In this document: positions 10,601-23,089 of the stretch, piece by piece
Position numbering within the stretch: the stretch's first letter is position 1
How the letters are laid out: every line of letters starts with the position of its first letter
NCBI GenBank assembly: GCA_018417955.1
Contig: JACTVC010000002.1
Coordinates: 3,720,001 to 3,784,000, forward strand
DNA length: 64,000 bases
Source: Laccaria trichodermophora
Lineage: Eukaryota > Basidiomycota > Agaricomycetes > Agaricales > Hydnangiaceae
Reading direction: 5' to 3'
Translations under genes and position numbers: made by a program
Notes under the pieces: model-generated
The model's database searches: none
What the model was told of the DNA's origin: nothing
The model's input: the letters and a program-made list of their open reading frames with translations, nothing else

Positions 10601-13600
10601 TCCGACAGTTACGTTTTTTCCCAATGTTAACTGCCGGTATTGCTCTCGCGTTTCTTTAGCGCGAAATAGTGACTGAATTATTACAACCTTACGTAGATTG
10701 GCAGAATAGTAATCCATCTTCGCGCGGAATGCCCGCCTTTGCAAAGTCCCACGGAGCATGGCCTGTAAAATCGTGGCCACCGTTTGACTTCGCAGCAGGT
10801 GATCCCTCCAAGCGCAAAAGTCCCGCCGCAACAACCATGCGCGAGCTGTTGCCTGAAGTCCCACGATATCAGGCAACGCCACCGTGAGCTCCTTGTTGAT
10901 TTGACGATGCTTATTGCGAACAAGACTTGCCCTCGCAAGCGCTTGCAAGTTGCCAACAGAAATGACGGACTGAACCTCTGCCAGCGCCTTGTTGATGCTC
11001 TGGTGCTGCTGACGTTTTAAGCTCGCTCTGGCGCGAGCTTGTAAGCCCACGACTATGGGAGTAGCTTTTCTGAGACCACGGATTAGTAAGAGTAGACGCT
11101 TCCTTGCCAGATACGTCCGAACAGCAGCTTGTATCCGAACCACCACGTGTGACACATTCTCCAGCTTCGCCACTTGAGCCCGCATCCGTCTCCTGACGAG
11201 AATGCCGCGACAATGAGCTTGCAAGGCGGTGAAGGTCGATCCAAACCGCTTGAGGATCCTGAAACGCAAGCTGGCTTGTCGCCTGACAAGTGCTCCACGT
11301 GCAAGCGATTGGAAAGAAATAATAGACAACTCGACATCAGGTCGAAAAAAGGTTTTCGAAAGTTCGGCCCTCGTTCTTCGAGTGAGATGTGCGCGAGCCA
11401 CAGCTTGAAATCGCACGATGGGGAAATTGAACTTTCTAAGATTAGCCTTCAGACGAGCGAAACGACGACGCTGCAGAACACCACGAATTTGAGCTTGAAC
11501 CTTGATCACATACATGACAGAAGTCTTAATGCGATGAAGGGACGTATGCCACCGCCTCCTGATGATAATGGCGCGACAAATGGCCTGCAAGGCAACAATC
11601 CAAGGCGTTAGTTTGATTCTAGCCTGCCTTTGGCTGAACAAACGTTTCCGAAGCAATAGACCCCGGCAGTGAGTTTGAAATTTCGAAATGTGACGCTCTG
11701 CTAGTCGGATTCTTCCGTGCAGAGTCTGCTGCGTCTTCCTGGTAAGGAACCTGCGTGCATGGGCCTGGAATGCGATAATCGATGCTTCGTTTTCTAGGAG
11801 TAAGCGATCACGATCTAAAAATATGTCAGTTCCACTTGGTAACTTATTTTTTTGAGAAGCCGTCACCAACATTCATCCTCGGTTTCTGCCTCGATCTCCG
11901 GCTCTTCGTTTATTTCTTTCGCCAGTTCTCTGCCAACGTTCCCAAAATTAGGCATGGCTACACCTGCGTCTTTCAAGCCCTTTTGCGTTCGTTGCAGCTG
12001 GTCATCGGAGAACTGAAGCTGGCCGAGTAAATTTCCAATACGTTCGGCCATGCCACGACGAGCCAAAAGATGGCTGATGTTGCGGTTAATGACTGGAAAA
12101 ATGAATAAGGGAAGATAGGTACCTCAAAGCATGAATACAGTAAATGACCTTCGGCAGGTTTTTCTTCTCGTACAGGTCGGTCAACTCGAATATAAAACCC
12201 TAAATTCTCTTGAGATCTGAGTTCGGGGGTCGAAGATTGGCCTTTACCTCGGGAAGGCCAACGTGACGAACAAAATTGAAGAAGTAATTGATATTGTCCG
12301 AATGTCGAAAGTCTAATTTCGAAGCCTATTTCTAGGTCAACTCAATCGGACACCATCCAGTAAAAATACAGACCTCGTATATCTTTCGCACAGCTGCGTC
12401 ACCTCGAAAGACTCGAACTAGCTTTGCTAGTACAATGCCATTTCTCAGTCCCTCCTCCATCTCGACGACGCCGAATTCTAACTCTTCACCTAGACAACCC
12501 TCGATCCACTGTTGTGCCTCACCAACGTGGCAAAGGTACTCGTAAGCTTGAATTAGGTGTCTCTGTTTGTCAGCCCACAAGCCACCTGATAGACGAGCAG
12601 AGGGTAGCGGGGAAGGAGATAGGGTAGGAGCCTTCAGTGGTATACGATTTGGCAAGCCCATCACAGCATCTGCAATGGGAGCAATAGGAGAAGGGCGCTC
12701 TAGTTTTGGCGACTTCTGTGTTAAAGTCTCACCGTTTCCATCAGCTTGCATCTGCCTCCCTCTCGTCTGCCGGTCACTACGCACGGGCTCTTCATCGGGC
12801 GTAAGTGTGGAAGATTGATGCTTTTCCTCCCATGAGTCATCCCCATCTCCACTGGCTATCCGAGGAAGATGGCGGCCAAGCTTGTGGTGACCAATACCCA
12901 AAGTACTACTGTACTCCCCCGATTTTTTGTTAGACATGTAGGAACTTCTGTACGGGACAGGAGACATCACGGATGTCGGTTTCGACAACTCCATCCCAAT
13001 CTGTTGAATTCCAGTTGCCTTTGCACCAGAGTTTGAGTGCGTAGACCTGACAATGCTAGAGGTTGAGCTGAGTCGAGGCTCGATATATTTTCCAGGAAAA
13101 GAATGAGGGTATGCACCATGGACAGACACAGGCCGGCGTAGGGTAGGCGAAGAAGAGGAACGCGGTGATGATGGGAGCGACAACTCATCCCCGTGTTGCA
13201 AACTTCTGGAAAAATTGAAATCAGGTTGTGCGTCAACGGGCGACGATGATGTCCGAAACGATGTATGTGGTTCTGCAGCATCGGTCTGTTGAAATTGAGA
13301 ATACCCGGAAGGAGAGGGATTAGTAGGACCATGCTTGGATGAGGAGTGATTGAATATAGCATCTGGGAGGTGTATCCGATTGGGTATGGACGATAATGGT
13401 GAATCTACCTCAACGGAAATGCCAGTTACGTTGGGAGACAGTGGAGACGCGATGATTGGCGCAGGCAAAGTACGTCGCTTGAGATGGATAGGCGTCCTTC
13501 GACGTTCGACATCAACAGGAGACCTGACCGGAGTAGGAGGCTCACGATCCAATGGTTTGGAGGGGACCAGAGCCGAGGCGCTGGGGGCGGAGGGCGCTCT

Positions 13601-13927
13601 GTTCCTGTAGGTATCTTTCACCGGGCTAGCTGGGGAAATTAGGGTATCATCCGCTCCTCCTGACTCTCTTGCAAGTTCCTCAAATTTGCCTCTAACAACG
13701 TCCAAACTACTCCCAACGCGATGGGTTGGTATCCGGCGACGTGTTGTGGCAGGGGCGACGGTAGAACCAGTAGAATTGATGAGGTTGTTTATGCTCGATT
13801 GTGAGTTACTCCTCGACAACGAGCTTGCACCTCTCGATGATGTGCGTTCTAGAAGTCGCGTCTGGTAAGCGAACGGGCCTTTCGAGCTTGTTGAAGCATT
13901 AGATGAAGTTGAGTTTGAAGGATCCAT
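7633..13927 (-). CDS. IQGAP-family protein (Rng2/Iqg1-like) with CH, about 13 IQ motifs, GAP-related and RGC domains
   Basis: Scaffold of the cytokinetic actomyosin ring. The N-terminus (MDPSNSTSSNAS) opens a ~400-residue Ser/Pro-rich disordered region. A calponin-homology domain follows (YEYLCHVGEAQQWIEGCLG, GLRNGIVLAKLVRVF), which binds F-actin. A long exon (10028-11872) encodes about 13 IQ-type repeats of the form IVxLQAxxRxxLxRR, sites for calmodulin or myosin light chain, ending in a coiled coil (RENQALENEVNDLEVKIA). Next is a RasGAP-related domain (GNVLLAHCTQSKFPDASDEI, CIGRLVYYRYINPAIM, AARKNLAQISKILTQI) and the RGC C-terminal domain (FGSFLYTAKYLYDKGILLSI, EDLLQAKYEKR). IQGAP GAP domains bind Cdc42/Rac-type GTPases without activating hydrolysis. 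The last intron (48 nt, near 7640-7690) is frame-neutral, so the stop at 7633-7635 holds either way; spliced, the end reads INKKFYV. Confidence 0.93.
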
Positions 13928-14111
13928 TTTAAGCCCAAGTCATACTCGTCGAGGAATGAAATAGTCTGCGAGGTCGTGAAGGGCGTGGCAATGTTGAAAG
14001 ACTTTGAAGCACTCAGGCCTTGCTCAACAGAGAAAGCCAAATTTGTGTCACATGCATCACTGCCACAAAACTACAATACTGGCAAAATATTGGAAACATT
14101 TCAGAGCTGGC

Positions 14112-16875
14112 TCAGAGCTTGGGCACAGGGCTATTGTTTGCCCTCTTCTCCCATGCACCACGCGCAATTTTGCGCAATTTCTCCTTTACGATCTTTCCAG
14201 ACGCCGTACGTTCTGTTAGTAGGCTTAACTAGTTAATCATGGCAGGCAAAGCTATGATATGATACATACCGAATGGTTCGTTCTGGATGACAACGATGAC
14301 GGGAACAGCGAACCTTGGCAGGCTACAGATGCATTGAGCGTCTTTCTCGAACCCACCTGCCAGGGGGTGACAGACCTTTTTTGTGCGAGTTTGATGAGTG
14401 ATGCTTCAGTTACCTCCCCATCGTGTCCTGGTTTGATGAACACAACCGCAGCTACTAGTTCCCCCAGCCTTATATCTGGAACCCCTACAGCTGCAACCTC
14501 CGATACACGATCATCCGCATACAGGGTGTTTTCTACTGACACCGAGTCCTTTATGTTGGAGAACGTTTAGCGACGGTTAGACCAGATGCGGATCTCCCAC
14601 TCACAATATTCTCGCCCCCGCGAATTATGATATCTTTCACTACGATGACGTATACTGAGGGTAGCTCGAGATAAAAAAAGATCTGGCTCACTCCGATCCC
14701 GAATGTAGAGGAATCCCTCTTCGTCGACCACGCCAAGGTCCCCCGTCTTAAGCCACCCATCTTTAGTCAGCGCCTGAAGCAATATCACTCAAGAGATTGC
14801 ATGGCTCGTGAAAGGAAATTACCAATTCAGTCGCGCCTACGGATGGGTGTAAGATTCCGATATCGTTGGTTGATGATGATCTCACCTTCATCGCGCCAAT
14901 ATCCCTTCATAATATTGGGCCCCCGTAACCAAACTTCACCAACGGTGCCCGGAGGGACGGATGTATCGTTGTTCATAATAACGATATCATTAACTGGAGT
15001 GGGTAGTCCACTTTAACCATTAAGTTGATAACTTGAGTGTGCAGGCTGATCAACTCACCAACTTGCCGGCCGACTGTCATAATCCTCACCAGCTACCAAG
15101 TAATGTGACATTCGAAAAGGTGTTAAGGATTCGAGGCTTACCAAAACCAACTGCAACGCTATTAGTTTCTGTTAGACCATAACCCTGACTCCTGAAAGCG
15201 AAGTTAGCAAGTGCACGCAGCATTGCAGCGGTCAGGCACACATAACGGCAGTTGGAAAAGCCAGTTTCGCTCGCATTGCGAGGGAGTCGGGCGCAGGTGC
15301 ACCACCGAACATCAGCGATGCCAAAGGACGGCATGCTTTTGAACTACCTGTAAGGTCGGCTACCATGGAAGGAACACTGCGCGAAGTACAATAATTAAAT
15401 TAGATACAACAAAAATAAGATCATATCATACCCGCCGGCTATCCAGATATCTTCATTCTGGATCAACCTATGGGGCATACGAGATCAACACATTTGGATG
15501 CAATGCGTAATGTACCTGTTAGCTAATCAAAGTCAGCAAGTGAATGAAGGTCCTCCCAAGATTTCTTACCCTCCTCAACGTCCCACTTACGCATAAGGAC
15601 AATTTTTAAACCTGACAAGGTGGCCAACATCTAATTTAATGTTCAGTAGTGAAAAACCAGCAGAACGCGAGCGCCAACCGATAAGCTAGTGGAACCCGTG
15701 ACATGGAATAGAGGGACAGAAATCAGAACTCCTTTTTGAGGTCCTGGGGGAGGAACAGTGATGTCCTCTCCTCGTCGAAGTGTGGCTCTGCGGCTGCCAA
15801 CTAGAACCTTTTGGAACGTCTTAGAGAGAGATGGAAATGGAAGATACAGAAAGACTTACGTTCAGAACATTGGTCAAATATTGCCTTTGTGTGCTCAGGA
15901 CACCTTTAGGGTGGCCGGTGGTCCCTGGACGAGAAATTTTCAGAACGCGTCACAATGATTGGTGGCAAGTCCAAACCGGAGGTAAACAAGATGGCCGCAT
16001 TGTCTTCCGGCAGAATCTCAAAATTCTCGTTAAGGATGCTTTGGGTATCGCCTTTGTACGCTTCGAATACAGCAGCCCACGTTTTCATACCTGCCCATTT
16101 TCCTTTACCTTCGCCTGATTCGATAACCAAAAAACCATTTGTTTTCGCTTCACGAGCGAGTTTTGATGTAACAGGCTCTAGTCGATCCGCGCGCTCTGAG
16201 TCCACAATAATCAGCTTACATTGGGTATGCGTCAAGCAGTAAACCAAGGTGTTGAGTGGCGACCAACTAGAGGAACCCAAAAAGGAATGTCAGACCAAAT
16301 GCACCCCGCATTACCCACGTTACTCACGCATTTGCCAGTACAGAGACCGCACCAATAAGGTCTGACAGTAGAGGCTGAGGAAAAGCCTCGAATTGTGCAT
16401 CGTAAACCTGAAACTTACGACATGCCCAAAATGCCACCAGGTACTCTGGATAATTCCTGGAGCAGATGGCTACCCTGTCACCTTGAACAGGAGTCAGACA
16501 CAAGAGTTTTCCGAGGGGACAAGAATGGTGATATTGTACCTTTACGGACACCATATACATTCCGATAAATTGCGGCCGCTTTTAAAGCACGTTCAAACAC
16601 CTGGCCAAATGTGTACCGAAGGTCTTCAAAAACCACGTAGGTAGCATCTCTGTGCTGTTGGGCAGATGAAAGCCAGAACATCCGTAATGACGGCCATAAA
16701 TTCTTGTAAACACGTTGAAGCTGGCCACCAACAAGACGCGTTTGCAGCTCATGTGGACTCCCAGGGGCACATAAAATCGCGTTTACTAAATACGAAAGAA
16801 TTATGATGAACAAATCTGGTTTGGATTCCACACATGTCTACCTTCCTGTAGGGTACGCTGAGGTTTCCAGGACAT
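14112..16875 (-). CDS. acyl-CoA ligase / AMP-binding enzyme (4-coumarate-CoA ligase-like), C-terminus PKL
   Basis: ANL-superfamily enzyme that activates a carboxylic acid with ATP and joins it to CoA. Start at 16875 (MSWKPQRTLQE), joined through an intron to VNAILCAPGSPHELQTRL. Motifs in order: GDRVAICSRNYPEYLVAFWA, the P-loop ILFTSG|TTGHPKGVLS split by an intron, GYGLTETNSVAVGFG, DGWLKTGDLGVVDEEGFLYI, and the hinge DIIIRGGENI. EVAAVGVPDIRLGELVAAVV leads to the C-terminal ERTASGKIVKEKLRK, whose Lys is the adenylation lysine of the family. The last three residues are PKL, a non-canonical peroxisomal PTS1-like tripeptide. The substrate is not evident from sequence; a medium-chain or aryl acid is possible. 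About ten introns. It lies 184 bp upstream of IQGAP on the same strand and its 5' side faces the Vip1 gene. Confidence 0.87.
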
Positions 16876-17253
16876 GGTCAAATTTGTGGCAGAGGAGAGG
16901 AATGGTGACTGTTATAGATAGGATCAAACTGGAAGTTGGATGATGGCTCGGTTCAATAAGGACATGAAAATGCCCGAGTCGGTCTCCTACTCATCCACCA
17001 GGTAAGAGGAAACGAACTTACATCAAATAAGTATCACAATTGGACGAGCGAGTGCAACATTTTCATCGTCACCATCGGAGTCCGCGGTGGCTGTCAATGA
17101 AATGTGTGGTGGCGGAAAATCGTCAAGCAAGGTTGACAGGAGTTCAACGCGCTAAGGCCAATTCTGGTCTCGACTCTGAGTTGCGAGTCTTTTCAAGGCT
17201 TCTTCACATCACTCAACCTCGGCCCAGCACTGCAACAGTGCGGCATCTGCTTC
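16876..17253. promoter_or_regulatory. divergent intergenic region between acyl-CoA ligase (-) and Vip1 (+)
   Basis: About 380 bp separate the two proposed start codons, so this stretch should hold both promoters. No specific motif stands out. The Vip1 frame is open back to about 17130, so a longer Vip1 first exon without an ATG, or an upstream spliced exon, is possible. Confidence 0.4.
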
Positions 17254-20200
17254 ATGTATCAGCGGGATCGACACTCCCGGACTTCAGCCTATCTTAATTC
17301 ACCTTCTCCTCGATCCAGCTCAAATTTTACGAGGTCTTCTTCTCCCTCATCGACGGGCTCATGCTCCGATCTTGCCTTGACCCTCGACTCAATGGATTCT
17401 AGGTAATATTTCAAACCACCATCTCACAAACCCATTGCTGATGAGATAGTACAGGAATGCGCTCCCTCTAGAAAAATTGGTTGTTCTAGGAGTCTGCGCC
17501 ATGGACATTAAGGCTAGAAGTAAAGCGATGAGGGAAATTCTTACTCGTCTCGTAGAAAGGTCCAGGGGAGCCATCGAGGTCAAAGTTTTTGGGGATAAAG
17601 TTATCCTGGACGAGGGTACGATTGAGTGATTTCCACTGCTTCGCATACACTTTACCTTCGTCTCACTACAGATGTTGAGAACTGGCCGCGCTGTGATATC
17701 TTAATATCTTTCTTCTCCACGGACTTTCCGCTTGACAAGGCTATGTCGTACGTCAATTTAAGGAATCCATTTTGCATCAACGACCTTGCTCCACAAGCTC
17801 TGCTCTGGGATCGTCGTTTAGTAGGCGCGGTGCTTGACCATCTCAAGGTCCCTACACCGACGCGACTTGAAGTATCAAGGGATGGGGGTCCAAAGGTCGA
17901 CGTCGAACTTGTGGAACTCATGAAAAAAAAACTCGGCGTCACTCTTGGGGGTTTTCTCGTTACGCCCGAAGTCTGCCTTCGAGAGGATGGCAATGCGATT
18001 GTAGTAGATGGAAAAGTCATGGAAAAGCCTTTTGTCGAGAAACCTGTCAGCGGCGAGGATCATAACGTATACATTTATTTCCGAGGCGGTGGGGGTCGTC
18101 GGCTTTTCAGAAAAGTCTGAACCTTGCTACGTTTTGTCAAAGGCATCTAATACTTGTCTAGGTCGGAAATAAATCGAGCGAACTGGATCCAACACTGAAT
18201 CATCCTAGGACTGATGGGTCCTACATCTACGAACAGTTTATAGATGTGGACAACTCGGAGGATATCAAAGTTTACACCGTTGGCAAGGAATATACCCACG
18301 CAGAGACTCGCAAGTCTCCTGTCGTTGATGGTGTTGTGCGGCGCAATACAGAGGGCAAGGAGATTCGGTGAGTGGGCCAGGTCAAATTTCTTCTCCGCTA
18401 CTCTAAGTAATGTCACTAGCTTCATCACAAGGTTAACCGAGGAGGAAAAGTCCTGGGCAGATAAGATTTGTGAAGGTTTTGGGCAAAGGGTTTGTGGCTT
18501 TGACATGCTGAGATGCGACAATGGTGCAAAGAGCCAAGTCATTGATGTCAATGGCTGGAGCTTTGTCAAGGGCAACGAGAGCTACTATGGCACGTACTTC
18601 TCCACTTCACTTGCGTATGTCCCACCGTAACCATTCATTGTTATTCAGATAAAGCTGCTGACATCCTCGCCGCATTATGCATGCGAGTGTCATCATCGTT
18701 GGAAAGACCCTTGCCGACAACGGAGACTGCTTCTCAAGAAGCGCCCACTTGGCTCTTAAAGGCTAATGTCACTGTCTTTCGTCACGCCGATCGCACACCG
18801 AAGGTATGAGAGAGCTTGGTAGCAATTTTGAGTTTACTTTGTAATTCCCCTTTCTAGCAAAAGCTCAAATTCAACTTTCCAATCGGGGAGATCTGGACCC
18901 AACCATTCGTAGCCCTCCTCAATGGAGAGACCGAAGAGATAATTCTTCGTGAGAAAGAACAGCTCCGTTGGATAGCTGCTGCGATTAACGAGGCAAGGAG
19001 CCTCGGCGCGGATGGAGAGGAGTTGAACAAGTTGACGCAACTTAGCAATGCTCTTTTCAGCAAAATTGATTTGCCTGGCACCAAGGCGCAGTTGAAGCCA
19101 GTATACTCAAAACGACAGGCGGGGCAAGTTAGAAAGCTTACCAAACTCACACTCGTTTTCAAATGGGGTGGCGAGGTGGGCTTTTCATTAGACACCTTCC
19201 CGACTTCCATTAATTAACGCGAGTTTCAGTTCACACATTCGGCCAGGTACCAGTCTCGTGACCTTGGAGAAAACTTGAAAAAAGATATCACGATCATGAG
19301 TGAGCACAAAATTGGTAGCTCTAACCACTTATTGACGAGATCCTCTAGACAAAGAAGTCCTTCATAATGTCAAGGTGCGAGCACAGAAAGGCAGTCACAT
19401 CCTATGGCCAATTTAAAGCCACGCCTTTTAGATCTTTACATCATCAGAGAGGCGGGTTATTGCCTCTGCGGAAATCTTTGCTGCCGCATTGCTTGACTCC
19501 CAGCACCCGAGCTACTCAGTTCCGTCTTCGAATGCATCTAGCTCGTCTTCGGATGGGAAGTCCAGCAGGTTCATGAATAAAAATTTGCCCCAACCACAAC
19601 AACAACCTCACTCCCCCCCTTTGAAACTCATTGTCCGCAAAGATCTGCTAGACGACTCGAACGCTGCGAAAGATCTTATGGACGATGTTAAGAAGCGACT
19701 CAAAATATTACTAAGGCCAGGAGAGTCCGAAAAAAGACCTGAATTAACGTGGCCAAAAAGCATGAAGAAAGAACCTGTGGAAGTTGTGAAGGTCTGTCTG
19801 TCTCTTGGAAATAGTCGTATTTCCGACAGTTGGTAGGAAGTTATAGAGCTCCTGAGCTCTTTCAGGGATATCATGCGCCATAACTTTGAGACGATGGACG
19901 TGGACAAGATTCAGGAACGATGGCAAGCGCGTCGGTCTTCTTTGTCACTCCCATTTTTTACCTACTAAATTAAGGTGTTGTGGGGATGAACCCTGGCTCT
20001 TCCGAGAGAGATGGGAAAAGTTATTTGAGGATTTTTGCGACGTCGAGCAAAAGAAATTCGACCCCTCCCGAGTACGTGATACTATCACCTCAGCGTGAAC
20101 ACTTCACTTATCTCAATTCAGGTATCGGAATTGTACGACACTATCAAGTATTGCGCTCTTCATCACCGTACTTTTCTGTTTGCCATCTTCAATGAACGGG

Positions 20201-21019
20201 GGGAAATGGGCCCCCATCAGCCACCCCAGGGCCGGAAAATACACGAACTCTATGGCCGTGCTAAAGCCCTTTTCGATCTGGTTGCACCCCAAGAATACGG
20301 CATTGACCCTGATGAAAAGTGAGTTGGGAATGTTTATTGCTGCCCCCAACTAAATGAGGTAGGGAGGAGATTGGTGTTTTAACCTCACTTCCCCTCCTTC
20401 GCAATGTGGTATCAGACCTGGAAGCAGCGAGAAACAATGGGGAGAGCTCCTTAACTCTTTACTTCACCAAAGAGAGTCACATCCATACACTTGTCAACCT
20501 GGTGCTACTTTCTGGTCTCCCCATCGCGAACCGCCGGATACCGGAGTTGGACTACGCAGTATGTGGACACTACAATCTTGAGAATTTATTTTTACTCTTA
20601 ATCAGTCACACATCACATTTGAATTGTATGAGAGGAATCATGGTCGTGGCAAGTCTGACAAGGAATATTCCATTAAGCTCTCTTTGAGCGAAGGGGCCCA
20701 TTCCTCCAATGTTTTGGACTCAACCTTGGATGCTCGTCACTCGTTAAATGTGCAGCCACGAAGGTTTGCTTTGATCTATCATCTGAGCTAGGATCTCCCG
20801 CTGAACGGCGGTATGTTGCATAGGAAACTAACGCAACATTTGCCCTACAGTTTGGTCATTGAAAAGCTGTCAAAACATTTTCATCGACTCGATGATGTGC
20901 GTTCCTCGTCTCCCTGTCACAAATCTTCATGTAACAGTTCACAGGAGAAAGACACTCCATTTGAGATTATCGATACTATCCCAACAACTTTGGCTGATGT
21001 CAGTAGCGATGACTCGTAG
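17254..21019 (+). CDS. VIP1: inositol hexakisphosphate / diphosphoinositol-pentakisphosphate kinase (Vip1/PPIP5K)
   Basis: Dual-domain inositol pyrophosphate enzyme of the cytosol. After a short Ser-rich N-terminus (start [14 protein letters not shown]; uncertain) comes the ATP-grasp kinase domain: [94 protein letters not shown] and [20 protein letters not shown]. The acid-phosphatase-like domain follows, with the RHADRTP active-site motif ([16 protein letters not shown]), [16 protein letters not shown] and [13 protein letters not shown]. The kinase end adds a 1-phosphate to IP6 or 5-IP7 and the phosphatase end can remove it, setting levels linked to phosphate sensing and polarity. C-terminal exons include [20 protein letters not shown] and finish ADVSSDDS. 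About twelve introns. The 3' end lies 61 bp from the converging zinc-knuckle gene. Confidence 0.93.
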
Positions 21020-21080
21020 ATTCAAAATCGTGGTTGTCCATATACACGTACAGAACACTGATGAACTTCAACAAAAGGGA

Positions 21081-22983
21081 CTATGAGTAACCACCTTTAT
21101 AACGAGGTCCATAGTCGTCTCGCCGCTCAGATCTGTCACGATTGGAAACTCGATAAGCGCGCTCATCGTCTCGATGTCGGCCGCCAAGCCGCCTCCTCGA
21201 CGACGATGACCTGTGGGGCGGACCCAAAGTACTAGAGTGGCGCTGACGGCTGTAATCATCCCCCAAGCGATCCAAAAGGCTGGGTGGATCCGGGGTCGAA
21301 GGGTCAGACAAACGCCCTCGCAATGAAGTTCCAAAAGATAATTTCTTGGGAACCTTTTGAGGTGGATGCTGGATTTCGCCGCTATGCTTCTTGACAGTCT
21401 CAAACCAATTGTCGGAATCATTTTCGGCCTCTTGCTGCTTCCGAGCTGTTCGCTCGAGAGCTGCCTTTGCTTTCTTTTTAGCTCGTCGACCGACGAGTTC
21501 AGGAGCATTTGCACCCCAATCAGAAGGCAGTTCAGACTCTCGAAACTCGCGATTTCTTTGTTCTTTCTGTCGAGTTTGTCGAGAAGTGTCGAAGGGTCCG
21601 GAAGTAAGGTTGTATAAGCTAAACGCCGACGGCTCCACTGGTTGATCGTAAGTTTCTTGTTCACAGCAATCCTAATTATTTTCCAGGTTGAGTTGTACAA
21701 ATAATCATCCCAAAATGCACAACTTACATCACCCCAATGGCCAGAATTTCCACAACGATAGCACCACTCGTCGTCGGCTACGTATCCTTCGCCGCCCTGA
21801 CCTAGAGCTAAGCCTTTTCTTCTCCGCCGTGCGTCCAGAGAATCGAGTCTTTCGTCCTCGGTCAAATACTCATAAATGCGCCACCATGTTGGGCATTCCT
21901 ATTAACGACCGGTGAGTAAACGACGAGACATAGAAGAAAAGGCCGCACATTGCTTCTGTGAACGCTTGAGGAACATCGATCGCAGTACTCACTTTGCCTC
22001 GAGGAGGCTGAGCGTGCCAAACGTCGATTCGGGCATGACTACAGATACGAATTTGAGCACAATCATAAGCATGGAAGATAGATGAAGAGACGAACTGAGT
22101 TGATATGGCCTTTCATGCCACACGTAAAGCAGACTTTGCTTATTGGACAGGAACGGGTCGAATGTTCATTCCGCACACCGCATGTTAAGCACTTTGAGTT
22201 GATTATGACCCGATCCCCTGTGAAAAAGTGTACGCCATGCTTACTATTAAAACGGGACAAGCAGAGGTCTTGTGCTCTCCCTCCGCTCCACAATTCTTAC
22301 AAACTGACCTAGTTAACACTGATGCAGGAGTGGGCGGACTCTCATAGTATCGAACTAGCGTCTGTACTGCGTAAATGAGGTCGGGATGTGCAGTTATAAA
22401 GACTACGAACCCTGGTATCGTCTAAATCCAGATAGTTTATGAAGTCATCTTCGTCTCCCTCAGCAATCGATTCGGGTAAAATCTCAGCAGGCGTTGTTCC
22501 GAACACGGTTACATGAGCGGGTAACAGCAGTTTCTTTGCAGGTTCCTCCTGTGGAAAGGTAGACGGAGGCGTAATATCTAAGGGTGTGGGTTGCACGTCG
22601 ACGAAAAATATGTTCGCGTGAGGCGGTTTTGGAGATTCGAGTTGTGTGCTTTCTAAACGGCGTCTCTGCAAGTCATGATCCATTTCTCGATTGTGCGTAT
22701 CAATCTCTCTTTTCCGCTTCCCATGTCTCCCAGATGTATTCAATTCTGGCGGATTCATATCCGTTGTCGCCATTTTATCGAGGCCGCCACCGTCGGTTCC
22801 TCCCAAGCTCTTGTTGAACTTCTTCCTCTGCGTTTCTCGTGGAAATTTTTCGAAGTCGTAAGGGATACCAGTAGACACATCAAGATCAAACTCAGTATCG
22901 GAATCGAAAACAACAGATTCCAGGAGTGGCGGAGGACTGGTGAGGTCGATTATATCTGCCTCCTTTAAGTCCGTGTATGCCAT
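21081..22983 (-). CDS. CCHC zinc-knuckle protein, Air1/Air2-like (TRAMP complex RNA-binding subunit)
   Basis: The N-terminus MAYTDLKEADIIDLTSPP opens a ~200-residue acidic, disordered part. Clustered CCHC zinc knuckles follow: CLTCGVRNEHSTRSCP, CFTCGMKGHIN and, nearer the end, CYRCGNSGHWGDDC. CAQIRICSHARIDVWHAQPP lies between them. CPTWWRIYEYLTEDER is the conserved PTWWR segment that in Air proteins precedes the last knuckle. The C-terminus is Arg/Ser-rich and basic. Air proteins bind RNA and tether the Trf4/5 poly(A) polymerase and Mtr4 helicase for nuclear exosome decay, so that role is inferred. The C-terminal basic tail starting DWGANAPELVGRRAKKKAK is longer than needed for a minimal Air protein. 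Several introns near 21640-21730, 21890-21990 and 22290-22400. Confidence 0.82.
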
Positions 22984-23089
22984 GAATATCGATAGCGAGG
23001 AGCACTGGCAAGGCTCGGAGCAGGGGACCTTGAGGGGAAAAGGGACCGTGGGAAATAGGTGTGCCCCTTCAACTTAGCACAAAGCCTGT

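Noticed and set aside
11174..11611. 145-codon plus-strand frame inside IQGAP
   Set aside because: It lies opposite the IQ-repeat exon, and its content is the reverse of repeated Arg/Leu codons. No independent evidence.
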